Below the pieces are notes generated by a model. The model was not told where the DNA came from, searched no databases, and worked only from the letters and a program-made list of their open reading frames with translations. From the NCBI GenBank assembly GCA_026786065.1, contig JAJAYS010000107.1, positions 1 to 6,195 of the forward strand: DNA of 6,195 bases, read 5' to 3'. Positions within the stretch are counted from its first letter, which is position 1; each line of letters begins with the position of its first letter. A program made the translations under genes and the position numbers. This DNA comes from Polaromonas sp. Lineage in GTDB: Bacteria > Pseudomonadota > Gammaproteobacteria > Burkholderiales > Burkholderiaceae_C. Shown here in pieces: positions 1 through 5,765 of this stretch.

Positions 1-162
1 GGCACGCACGCCGGGGCGAGCGTCGCACAAAGCTGCCTTGCCTGCCCCGCGCCGGCAGGCCCGGACTTTCCGGCCCTCACCGGCCAGAGTGCCGCCTGCC
101 TGTCACGTCCCGTCAGGATGGTGGCTAGAGCCCCCGGAAACGGCCACCGGCCAGGCGGCCGG
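1..162. other. Left margin without a confident gene
   Basis: This GC-rich stretch lies downstream of the leftward NlpC/P60 gene. Plus-strand frames 1 and 2 stay open to about position 171, but the reading is rich in Gly, Pro, Arg and Cys and shows no recognisable motif. That is normal for non-coding DNA of this composition. It could still be the end of a neighbouring gene cut by the window edge. Apart from the hairpin at 146-163, I see nothing to annotate. Confidence 0.4.
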
Positions 163-163
163 T
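146..163 (-). terminator. Weak hairpin at the end of the NlpC/P60 gene
   Basis: ACCGGCC (146-152) and GGCCGGT (157-163) form a perfect 7-bp GC-rich stem with a 4-nt loop. The stem begins within the stop codon of the leftward gene (165-163). In the leftward direction no T-run follows, so it lacks the second half of a classical intrinsic terminator. It could be a weak terminator or a 3' stabilising hairpin. Confidence 0.35.
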
Positions 164-834
164 CATCTTGAATAAAGATCCGGGGAGTGCGATTGGCCCG
201 CGCTCGGCGGAGCGTTGATTAACACTGGCGGCAGGCTGCCCACGGCCTGCGGCACGGGCCTCCCGGCACTGTGGGCCAAAAAAGCGGGCACCAGCGGCGG
301 GCTCAAGGCTGAGGCCGCCGACACCCGCCTCGCCCCGTCGAACCGGCTGGCCCAGTAGTTGACGCCCATGTTTTCGACCCGCACCTGGGCGCCGGGTTTC
401 GGCGAATGAATGAATCGGCCTTCACCGACGTAGATGCCGACGTGGCTGAAGGTGCGCCTGAGCGTGTTGAAGAAAACCAGGTCGCCCGGCTGCAGCTCGG
501 TCTTGTCTATGCGCTGTGTGGCTGCCGCCTGCTGCTCGGCGCGGCGCGGCAACAGTAGCCCGACGCTTTGCGCGTACATCGCCTTGACGAAGCCGCTGCA
601 GTCGAAACCGCCCTCGGCGTCGTCGCCGCCGCGCCGGTAGGGCACGCCCAAAAAGCCCATCGCGCTGACTACCAGCTCGGAGGTTTTGCTGCGTACGGTC
701 TGGCCGACTTGTTCGATCTGGCTTTTCAGACTGGCCTCAGCCATCAGCCGGTCCAGGTCGTCGGCCCGCGCTGGGCCGCTCGCCAGCAGGCTAGCTGCAA
801 ACAGCAGGGCAAAAAGGCGCAGCGGGTGGGGCAT
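163..834 (-). CDS. Exported NlpC/P60-family (C40) peptidoglycan endopeptidase
   Basis: This 223-residue protein probably cuts stem peptides of peptidoglycan in the periplasm. Residues 1-24 form a signal peptide: a hydrophobic core FALLFAASLLA and cleavage after ARA, with no lipobox, so the product should be soluble. The NlpC/P60 domain spans about residues 50-170. The nucleophile is Cys79 in the motif FDCSGFV, and the catalytic histidine is His131 in SHVGIYVGEG. His143 in FIHSP fits the third polar residue. PGDLVFF (116-122) is the usual strand before the histidine. The residues needed for activity appear intact. The last 50 residues are rich in Pro, Ala and Ser with no recognisable domain, and I see no LysM or SH3 domain. 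The ATG at 834-832 is chosen because the signal peptide starts directly from it. No Shine-Dalgarno sequence precedes it. The gene is divergent from the sugar dehydrogenase and not in an operon with anything visible here. Confidence 0.93.
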   Translation of the reverse strand: MPHPLRLFALLFAASLLASGPARADDLDRLMAEASLKSQIEQVGQTVRSKTSELVVSAMGFLGVPYRRGGDDAEGGFDCSGFVKAMYAQSVGLLLPRRAEQQAAATQRIDKTELQPGDLVFFNTLRRTFSHVGIYVGEGRFIHSPKPGAQVRVENMGVNYWASRFDGARRVSAASALSPPLVPAFLAHSAGRPVPQAVGSLPPVLINAPPSAGQSHSPDLYSR

Positions 835-1127
835 GGGCCGCAGGATACGTGAGTCCGCAGCGCCACGTCAAGCTCAGGCGGATTTTTCAAGTCTCCGGTA
901 AATGCTTGATTTGCAAGGATTAAACGTCGCTCGCTGCGCGCCGGCGGTGGGCGTTTGGGCGGCTCCCGGCCGGTGCGGGCAACGCGGCACGGCGGTCTTG
1001 CGGGGGCATCGCCGGGCGCGGTAGCAGGCCCGCAGGCCTTGCCTTAAGCTTTTGGAATGGGTGCCGTGAAGCGCTCCGTGAACCCAACCAGGCTGCTTGC
1101 GCCTGCAGCCCCTAGCCCATTGGAAAT
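835..1127. other. Divergent intergenic region
   Basis: This 293-base gap separates the leftward peptidase gene from the rightward sugar dehydrogenase gene. It holds the candidate leftward promoter (842-871) and the left arm of the inverted repeat (1092-1102). For the rightward gene I find no convincing -35/-10 pair. The only nearby ribosome-binding match is a weak GGA at 1122-1124, three bases before the ATG. No open frame here looks like a gene. Confidence 0.6.
842..871 (-). promoter_or_regulatory. Candidate sigma70 promoter of the NlpC/P60 gene
   Basis: Read leftward, TTGACG (871-866) matches the -35 consensus at 5 of 6 positions. After an 18-nt spacer, TATCCT (847-842) matches the -10 consensus at 4 of 6. 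The -10 box ends 7 nt before the ATG, so transcription would start at or next to the start codon. That would give a leaderless or nearly leaderless mRNA, which fits the missing Shine-Dalgarno sequence. Box matches are seen in the sequence; promoter activity is inferred. Confidence 0.45.
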
Positions 1128-1174
1128 ATGAAACAAAAACACCTTATAGCCCATGTATTACGGGCGCAAGCAGC
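1092..1174. repeat. Perfect 11-bp inverted repeat flanking the start codon at 1128
   Basis: GCTGCTTGCGC (1092-1102) and GCGCAAGCAGC (1164-1174) are exact reverse complements separated by 61 nt. Inside the pair, TAGCCCAT occurs twice as a direct repeat (1113-1120 and 1147-1154). The region therefore looks like two degenerate repeat units placed head to head. In an mRNA starting upstream of 1092, the arms could pair and leave the start codon of the dehydrogenase in the loop. The symmetry is direct observation; an effect on translation is inference. Confidence 0.75.
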
Positions 1175-2282
1175 TCTAATTTTGATAGCGACAGCGGTGC
1201 TGCCTGCAGCGGCAGCGGCGCAGAGTGTGCGCGCCCAGACGCTGGCGAGCGGCCTGGCCAACCCGTGGGCGCTGGCGTTTTTGCCTGGGGGGCGTTTTCT
1301 GGTTACTGAACGCCCGGGAACGATGCGCATTGTGCAGGCTGACGGCCAGGCCGGCAAGCCGCTGGCCGGCCTGCCCGAGGTGGACGATGGCGGGCAGGGC
1401 GGTTTGCTCGATGTGGTGCCGGACAGCGATTTTTCACGCAACCGCACGGTGTATTTTTGCTTTTCCGAGCCCGGCACGTTTTCCAACAGCAGCGCGCTGG
1501 CCCGGGCCACGCTGAGCGCCGACGACACGCGGCTGGAGAACGTGAAGGTGATCTTCAGTCAGAAACCGAAGGTCAGAAGCTCGGCCCATTTCGGCGGCCG
1601 CATCACCGAAGCACAGGCCGGCGGCAAGCCCGACGGTACGCTGCTGCTGACGTTGGGCGACCGATTCTCGCGTCGGGACGATGCGCAAAAACTTGACAAC
1701 CACATCGGCAAGATCGTGCGCATCAACAAGGACGGGACGGTGCCCAAAGACAACCCCTTCGTCGGACGCGCCGGGGCGCGGCCCGAAATATGGAGTTACG
1801 GCCACCGCAACGTGCAGGGCGCGGCGCTGGCCCCCGATGGAACCTACTGGACGCATGAGCACGGGCCGCAAGGCGGCGACGAGATCAACCTGGCGCAGGC
1901 CGGCCGCAACTACGGCTGGCCGGTGATCGGCTACGGCGAAAACTACGGCGGTGGCGCCATCAACGGTGGCTTGCGGGCGCAGGCCGGCCTGGAGCCGCCG
2001 CTGCATTACTGGGTGCCGTCGATTGCGCCGTCGGGCATGGCGTTTTTGAACAGCGAGCGCTACGGCGCGGCCTGGCGCGGCAACCTGTTCGTCGGCTCGC
2101 TGAAGTTCGGCTATCTGGCCCGGCTGGAGCTGGCCGAGCCTTTTAAGGGCAAGGTGGTGCGCGAGCACAAACTGATCGAAGGCGCGGGCCGCATCCGTGA
2201 TGTGCGCCAGGGCCCCGACGGCCTGCTTTATGTGCTGACCGACAGCGGCGACGGCAAGCTGATCCGGCTGGTGCCGGGTTGA
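1128..2282 (+). CDS. Periplasmic PQQ-dependent aldose sugar dehydrogenase (GSDH/YliI type)
   Basis: This 384-residue protein is a six-bladed beta-propeller quinoprotein expected to oxidise aldose sugars to lactones in the periplasm, using PQQ and calcium. Residues 1-31 form a signal peptide with a basic start (MKQKH), a hydrophobic stretch and cleavage after AAAAA before QSV. Family landmarks appear in order: NPWALAFLPGG, VTERPG, GGQGGLLDV, AHFGGRI with candidate catalytic His154, LGDR, GKIVRI, PKDNPF, EIWSYGHRN (about 220-228), EHGPQGGDEIN (244-254), NYGWPVIGYG, YWVPSIAPSGM, and the closing RIRDVRQGPDGLLYVLTD. Length and motifs agree with full-length members such as E. coli YliI, and I see no truncation. 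The ATG at 1128 gives a complete signal peptide; a later TTG would lose the basic segment. The ribosome binding site is poor. Codons 7-22 coincide with a dispersed repeat. No PQQ synthesis gene is nearby, so the cofactor must come from elsewhere. The exact sugar cannot be read from sequence. Confidence 0.93.
   Translation: MKQKHLIAHVLRAQAALILIATAVLPAAAAAQSVRAQTLASGLANPWALAFLPGGRFLVTERPGTMRIVQADGQAGKPLAGLPEVDDGGQGGLLDVVPDSDFSRNRTVYFCFSEPGTFSNSSALARATLSADDTRLENVKVIFSQKPKVRSSAHFGGRITEAQAGGKPDGTLLLTLGDRFSRRDDAQKLDNHIGKIVRINKDGTVPKDNPFVGRAGARPEIWSYGHRNVQGAALAPDGTYWTHEHGPQGGDEINLAQAGRNYGWPVIGYGENYGGGAINGGLRAQAGLEPPLHYWVPSIAPSGMAFLNSERYGAAWRGNLFVGSLKFGYLARLELAEPFKGKVVREHKLIEGAGRIRDVRQGPDGLLYVLTDSGDGKLIRLVPG
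1148..1192 (-). repeat. Dispersed repeat copy inside signal-peptide codons
   Basis: The reverse complement of this 45-base segment matches 6089-6133 at 31 of 45 positions without gaps. Shared blocks are GTCGCTAT, AGCTG, CGCCCGTA and TGGGCT. The GCGCAAGCAGC core with an adjacent TAGCCC and AT-rich flanks resembles, from memory, a degenerate intergenic repeat common in Comamonadaceae; I could not check this. Here it is read as codons 7-22 of the sugar dehydrogenase. It is also more AT-rich than the surrounding coding DNA. Confidence 0.65.
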
Positions 2283-2418
2283 CCTCGCTTGAATTGGCCG
2301 AGTGATCGTCGGGGCGGACGCGCGGCGGGCCGAACCGGAAACCCCCGGCCGCGAGGGCGGTGAAAATAGCCGTTTTGCATCAAACCGAACGCCTCTTTCC
2401 AATCCACCGTTTCAAGCA

Positions 2419-2853
2419 ATGAACGCCACCACTCTTTTTCGCGAAACCCTGCTCCGCGCTGCAGACCAGGCGGCTTTTCCGACCGAGCCGATGGTCGATC
2501 CCGAGACCGGCGACGCGTTTCTCGACCCGCAGGCTACCGCCGACACGGCGACGCTGTTCGATCTGTTCGGCGTGACCGGCCTGAAGGCTGACGACCCGGA
2601 CCTGGACAAAATCCTGAATACCGTCTGCACGCTGACAGCCGAAGTCGCCGCGCATGTTGAAAGCCTGAACCGCGTCGCCGGTGATGCGTCTGCGCTGGCC
2701 GGGGCCGACGACTGGCATCCCGACTACCGCGCCTATGTGCAGGCGCTGTGGCACGGCGACCGGGCAGCGATTGCGCGGCTTGCGGAAGTGCTGGGCCTGA
2801 GCCACGGCATTTCCAATGGTTCGCTGCCGCTGCAGGACGGGCCGCTGGCTTAA
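2419..2853 (+). CDS. Hypothetical 144-residue cytoplasmic protein
   Basis: I do not recognise this protein. It is acidic, has no signal peptide or membrane segment, and looks mainly helical. Notable stretches are an N-terminal helix (MNATTLFRETLLRAADQ), a short acidic segment around VDPETGDAFLDP (26-37), a middle part with one cysteine (Cys70), and a C-terminal part with DDWHPDYRAYVQALWHGD (97-114). GC-rich third positions throughout support real coding. The same frame is open upstream to a GTG at 2302, but that extension is low in complexity and Arg/Pro-rich, so the ATG at 2419 is preferred. No Shine-Dalgarno sequence precedes it. It lies 136 bases after the dehydrogenase stop on the same strand; whether they are cotranscribed is unclear. 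A 6-bp GC stem (2866-2871 with 2878-2883) just after the stop lacks a T-run. Confidence 0.7.
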   Translation: MNATTLFRETLLRAADQAAFPTEPMVDPETGDAFLDPQATADTATLFDLFGVTGLKADDPDLDKILNTVCTLTAEVAAHVESLNRVAGDASALAGADDWHPDYRAYVQALWHGDRAAIARLAEVLGLSHGISNGSLPLQDGPLA

Positions 2854-3131
2854 GCAGTCTGGCTGCGGGCCGGCTGAGGCCCGAATTGCGGCTCGCGCCC
2901 CTGCTTTGCGAAGCCTCCTGCGGATACTCTGCATAAGCCGTGTCAGCGTCCTGTGGCCGGAACAGGCTGAAAAACAGCCAGGCAGCAGAGCGCATGAGGC
3001 TGGCCGATTGCAGGCGCATAGGGGTGATGCAGAGCGTCCCTGGCGCTACCTCGGACCGCGCAGCGGCTGCACACAAGCCCTTCACAAGCCGGTCAAAAGT
3101 CCGTCAAAAGCCCTTCGTTATCATTTCGCGC
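2854..3131. other. Intergenic region upstream of the lipid-transport cluster
   Basis: These 278 bases separate the hypothetical gene from the permease gene. They contain a weak GC stem near the left end, a small hairpin GGCTG-AAAAA-CAGCC (2965-2979) and the 11-bp tandem repeat array (3072-3115). A TATCAT (3119-3124) resembles a -10 box and ends 7 nt before the permease ATG, but no good -35 box is found at normal spacing. No ribosome binding site precedes the permease. The frame of the permease is open back to a GTG at 2940, but that reading looks non-coding. Confidence 0.5.
3072..3115 (+). repeat. Four tandem 11-bp repeats ahead of the permease gene
   Basis: Four consecutive units start at 3072, 3083, 3094 and 3105: CACAAGCCCTT, CACAAGCCGGT, CAAAAGTCCGT and CAAAAGCCCTT. 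Each begins CA, has AAG at positions 4-6, C at position 8 and T at position 11. The array ends 16 bases before the permease ATG. The 11-bp period is close to one DNA turn, so each unit faces the same side of the helix, as in binding arrays for regulatory proteins. It is not a multiple of three, which argues against it being a protein repeat. Function is inferred only. Confidence 0.6.
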
Positions 3132-3938
3132 ATGATCCCGTCCGACCTCTGGCAGCGCCAGCTCAGCCAGACTGGCCGCGACGCGCGCTACTGGCTGGTC
3201 GAGTGGTGGCAGCTGGTGCAGCTCGGCGCGATGATTCTGGTGTTGGCGCTGTCGCCATCGAGCTACGCTGCCCGCAGCCGGGGTGTGCTCGCCCGGCACA
3301 TCTACCTGACCACCGCGCCGGTGCTGCTCGGGTTCACCGTGCTGGCGGCGCTGGTCACCGTTGTCATCACGCGCATCGTGCTGGTCACCGCGCTCAGCTA
3401 CGGGCTGTCGCAGTTCGCGCTGCAGCTGGTCATTCGGGTGCTGGTGATCGAGCTGATTCCTTTGACGGCGGCGCTGTTCGTCGCCCTGCGCTGCACCATT
3501 CCCGATGGGGCCGAGCTGTCGGCGCTGCAAACCAGCGGCCGGCTTGACGCGCTGCGGCAGAGCGGCATCGACCCGGTGCCGGCCGAGGTGCTGCCCCGCG
3601 TGCTGGCTGGCATTTTTTCAGGGCTGACGCTGGCGGCATTGAGCTGCGTCGTGGCCCTGGTCGTCGCTTACCTGGCGGTGTATGGCTTCAACCTGGCGGG
3701 GGTGCCCGGCTACACCCGGCTGTTCGGCCAGGTATTCAGCCCGGCGGTGTCGCTTATTTTTGTATTGAAGACGTTTTTCTTTTGCCTGGCGGTTTCCTTG
3801 ATACCGATGGCTTCCGCGCTGTACGGCATGGGCGGCAGCGTGAACCTGCGTTCCAGCCCCGAGATTCGCGGGCTAGTGCGCATGTTCACCGTGCTGCTGC
3901 TGATCGAAGTCGTTTCGCTGGTCGGCAACTATTATTGA
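3132..3938 (+). CDS. MlaE-family ABC transporter permease (lipid transport)
   Basis: This 268-residue inner-membrane protein is the likely permease of an MCE-type ABC system moving lipids between the membranes. An amphipathic N-terminal segment (about 18-40, with WLVEWWQLVQLG) is followed by about five membrane stretches near 62-85, 97-120, 153-186, 200-228 and 248-266. The clearest family mark is the cytoplasmic loop GAELSALQTSGRLDALRQSG, followed by IDPVPAEVLPRVLA (126-159). It matches the MlaE pattern of GAE...IDAL..MG.DP....PR.LA, though it is divergent. The ATG at 3132 is chosen because family similarity begins soon after it. The in-frame extension to a GTG at 2940 looks like untranslated DNA. 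No Shine-Dalgarno sequence is visible. The MCE gene starts 6 bases after the stop, so the two are almost certainly one operon. An ATPase partner is expected but is not adjacent. Confidence 0.87.
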   Translation: MIPSDLWQRQLSQTGRDARYWLVEWWQLVQLGAMILVLALSPSSYAARSRGVLARHIYLTTAPVLLGFTVLAALVTVVITRIVLVTALSYGLSQFALQLVIRVLVIELIPLTAALFVALRCTIPDGAELSALQTSGRLDALRQSGIDPVPAEVLPRVLAGIFSGLTLAALSCVVALVVAYLAVYGFNLAGVPGYTRLFGQVFSPAVSLIFVLKTFFFCLAVSLIPMASALYGMGGSVNLRSSPEIRGLVRMFTVLLLIEVVSLVGNYY

Positions 3939-3944
3939 GAGTTC

Positions 3945-4985
3945 ATGAACGCTGCCGACAACGCCGACCCACTACCGCCGCCGCTGCCGCAATTGAATGA
4001 CCCCGGCGTGCGCAACCTTGAATTCAAGGCGCGCCTCTTGATTGCGTTCATGCTGCTGCTGCTGGCCGGCTCGGCGCTCTACGTGCTCTATGCGCGAGGG
4101 GTGTTCGACGCCACGCAGCGGCTGGTACTGATCGCCGACGACTCCGAAGGCATCGTGGTCGGCAAAGACCTCACCTTCTCCGGTTTTCCGATCGGCCGGG
4201 TCAGCCGCATCGAGCTGGCCGCTGACGGCAAGGCGCGCATCCTGATCGACGTGGCCAGCAAGGACGCGCACTGGCTGCGCACCTCGAGCGTGTTCACTCT
4301 CGTGCGCGGCATTGTCGGCGGCACCAACATCCGCGCCTATACCGGCTTGCTGAATGACCCGCTGTTGCCCGATAACGCCGAGCGCACGGTGCTGATCGGT
4401 GACGCGGCGGGCGAGATCCCCAAAGTCATCGCGTCGGCCAAAGAACTCCTCGACAACCTCGGCAGCCTGACCAGCGGTGGCGGCGCGCTGGGCGGCACGC
4501 TGGGCAACGTGCAGACGCTGACCGAGCGCCTGAACGGCCCCGGTGGTGCGCTGACGGTTTTGCTGGGAAGCGAAGTCGAAGCGAAAAAGCTCGTCGTGGC
4601 ACTGGAGCGCACCAACACGCTGCTGGCGCGGCTCGACGCGCTGACGTTGCGCATCGATGGGCTGGCCGCGCAAACCGCCACCCAGGTGTTCGGCAACAAG
4701 GGCGTGCTGCCCGAGGCGCGGGCCACCGTAGTGCAGCTCAACACGATGCTTGGCGAGGCGCGTGCCAGCCTGAAGCGGGTCGATGGAGTGCTGCAAGACG
4801 CGCAGGCCATCAGCGCCAATGCCAAAGACATTACCGCCAACGTCAAGGACGCCAGCGCCGACCTTGGCGCACTGCGCAGCGAGGTCGAGGCCAGCCTGCG
4901 CAAGGTCGATGGGCTGATCAGCGACATCGCCCGCAAATGGCCGTTTGCCAAAGACCCACAGGGCGCGGAGATCAAACTGCCATGA
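3945..4985 (+). CDS. MCE-domain (MlaD-like) lipid-transport protein
   Basis: This 346-residue protein should be the periplasmic substrate-binding part of the ABC lipid transporter, anchored in the inner membrane. A Pro-rich N-terminus is followed by one membrane helix (about 28-49, FKARLLIAFMLLLLAGSALY). An MCE domain covers about 58-152, with DDSEGIVVGKDLTFSGFPIGRVSRIEL and a later VRGIVGGTNIRAYTG. Residues 160-330 are mainly helical, interrupted by a Gly-rich turn (175-187), and probably extend into the periplasm as in proteins with a single MCE domain and a long helical tail. Two similar helical units appear in the tail: ASLKRVDGVLQDA (274-286) and ASLRKVDGLISDI (316-328), 42 residues apart. 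The ATG follows the permease stop by 6 bases with a weak GAGAG upstream. The last codon overlaps the lipoprotein start (ATGA), suggesting translational coupling. The permease next door strongly supports the assignment. Confidence 0.9.
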   Translation: MNAADNADPLPPPLPQLNDPGVRNLEFKARLLIAFMLLLLAGSALYVLYARGVFDATQRLVLIADDSEGIVVGKDLTFSGFPIGRVSRIELAADGKARILIDVASKDAHWLRTSSVFTLVRGIVGGTNIRAYTGLLNDPLLPDNAERTVLIGDAAGEIPKVIASAKELLDNLGSLTSGGGALGGTLGNVQTLTERLNGPGGALTVLLGSEVEAKKLVVALERTNTLLARLDALTLRIDGLAAQTATQVFGNKGVLPEARATVVQLNTMLGEARASLKRVDGVLQDAQAISANAKDITANVKDASADLGALRSEVEASLRKVDGLISDIARKWPFAKDPQGAEIKLP

Positions 4986-5761
4986 GCAATCGATTCGCTT
5001 TGCCTGTGATCCGCAAGTCCGTCCCCGCATTGCTCCCTCTCCCGCTGGCGGGAGAGGGCAGGGGTGAGGGTCTGCGATGCGCAACGGCCCTAAGCGCTAC
5101 GTTACTGCTAGCCGCCTGCGCCAGCGGCCCCCAACAGCCGGACTGGCCGTTTGAAGCCAAAGCCGCCGTGGAGCGCGCCGCGTTGGCCTACCTCGAAGGC
5201 AACACCCGCGTCGAAACGTTTGAGATGGTGCGCGCCCGCAGCCTGCTTGGCCGCAGCGGCCGCGCCGAGGGCCTGGCCAATGCCGAACTGGCGCAGTGCG
5301 CGACCCGCGTCGCCAGCCTGGTGTTTGAGCCCTGCGCCGGTTTTGAGGCGCTGCGCATCGACGCCACGCCGGGCCAGCAGGCCTATGCCGACCATCTGCG
5401 CGGCCAGCTGAGCCCCGCAAAGGCCGCGTTATTGCCCGAAGCGCAGCGCGCGGTGGCGGCGGGCGGCTCGGCGCTTCCAGCCTCCGGCGACGCGCTGTCG
5501 CAGCTGGTTGCGGCCGGGGTGCGGCTGAAGTCCGGCCGGGCCAGCCCGGCGGTTGTCGAGCAGGCTGTTGAGGCGGCATCGGCCCAAGGCTGGCGCCGGC
5601 CGCTGCTGGCCTGGCTGGGCGTGCAGCGCAAGCTGGCCGGGCAGGGCGGGCAGGCCGATGAGCTGGCCCGTATCGACAGGCGCATTGCCCGGGTCGAAGC
5701 CGGTTTGAGTGCGGCCCCGGCAAACAACTCCGTAGTCGCGCTGCCATTGAAAGCGCCTTGA
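4982..5761 (+). CDS. Predicted outer-membrane lipoprotein of the MCE cluster
   Basis: This 259-residue protein has a lipobox LAAC with the lipid-carrying cysteine at residue 46, after the hydrophobic stretch ATALSATLLLAA. The residue after the cysteine is Ala, not Asp, which favours sorting to the outer membrane. The mature part is Ala-rich and helical, perhaps like tetratricopeptide folds, but I recognise no named domain. It does not look like the PqiC-type auxiliary lipoprotein (ABC_trans_aux) often found beside MCE genes, though it holds the same place. The ATG at 4982 overlaps the MCE stop and has GGAG at 4967-4970, 11 bases upstream. The signal peptide is unusually long because residues 18-30 (LPLPLAGEGRGEG) are encoded by a palindromic repeat. 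A CTG at codon 31 could give a short signal peptide that skips the repeat, but this would be a rare start. Its role in lipid transport is inferred from position only. Confidence 0.78.
   Translation: MSNRFALPVIRKSVPALLPLPLAGEGRGEGLRCATALSATLLLAACASGPQQPDWPFEAKAAVERAALAYLEGNTRVETFEMVRARSLLGRSGRAEGLANAELAQCATRVASLVFEPCAGFEALRIDATPGQQAYADHLRGQLSPAKAALLPEAQRAVAAGGSALPASGDALSQLVAAGVRLKSGRASPAVVEQAVEAASAQGWRRPLLAWLGVQRKLAGQGGQADELARIDRRIARVEAGLSAAPANNSVVALPLKAP
5035..5070. repeat. REP-like palindromic repeat within signal-peptide codons
   Basis: CCCTCTCCCGC (5035-5045) and GCGGGAGAGGG (5048-5058) are perfect 11-bp inverted arms around a 2-base centre, followed by CAGGGGTGAGGG to 5070. From memory, this CCCTCTCCC...GGGAGAGGG...GGGTGAGGG pattern is a widespread REP-like intergenic element in Proteobacteria whose translation often gives LPLAGEGRGEG-like peptides. 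Here it lies inside the lipoprotein gene and keeps the frame. In mRNA it would form a strong hairpin about 50 nt after the start codon. Confidence 0.8.
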
Positions 5762-5765
5762 GCCC

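Noticed and set aside
1..171. Open plus-strand frame at the left edge
   Set aside because: Frames 1 and 2 are both open with odd composition and no motif, so openness is explained by high G+C.
1434..2402. 322-codon open frame on the minus strand
   Set aside because: It is antisense to the well-supported sugar dehydrogenase and has the composition of a shadow frame.
2302..2418. GTG start extending the 144-residue protein by 39 residues
   Set aside because: The extension is Arg/Pro/Gly-rich and lies in DNA that looks intergenic; the ATG at 2419 starts a well-composed helix.
2866..2883. Terminator after the 144-residue gene
   Set aside because: The 6-bp CGGGCC/GGCCCG stem lacks a T-run, and such short GC stems are expected by chance here.
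3072..3115. CRISPR-like array
   Set aside because: The units are directly adjacent, 11 bp long and have no spacers, and no cas gene is present.
2940..3131. N-terminal extension of the permease from a GTG at 2940
   Set aside because: The added 64 residues have no family similarity or membrane segment, and include the 11-bp repeat array, whose period does not fit codons. The ATG at 3132 gives a normal-length permease.
3972..5084. 370-codon open frame on the minus strand
   Set aside because: It lies antisense to the MCE gene, is rich in Gln, His and Arg as expected for a GC-rich shadow frame, and shows no domain. The MCE gene on the plus strand is clear.
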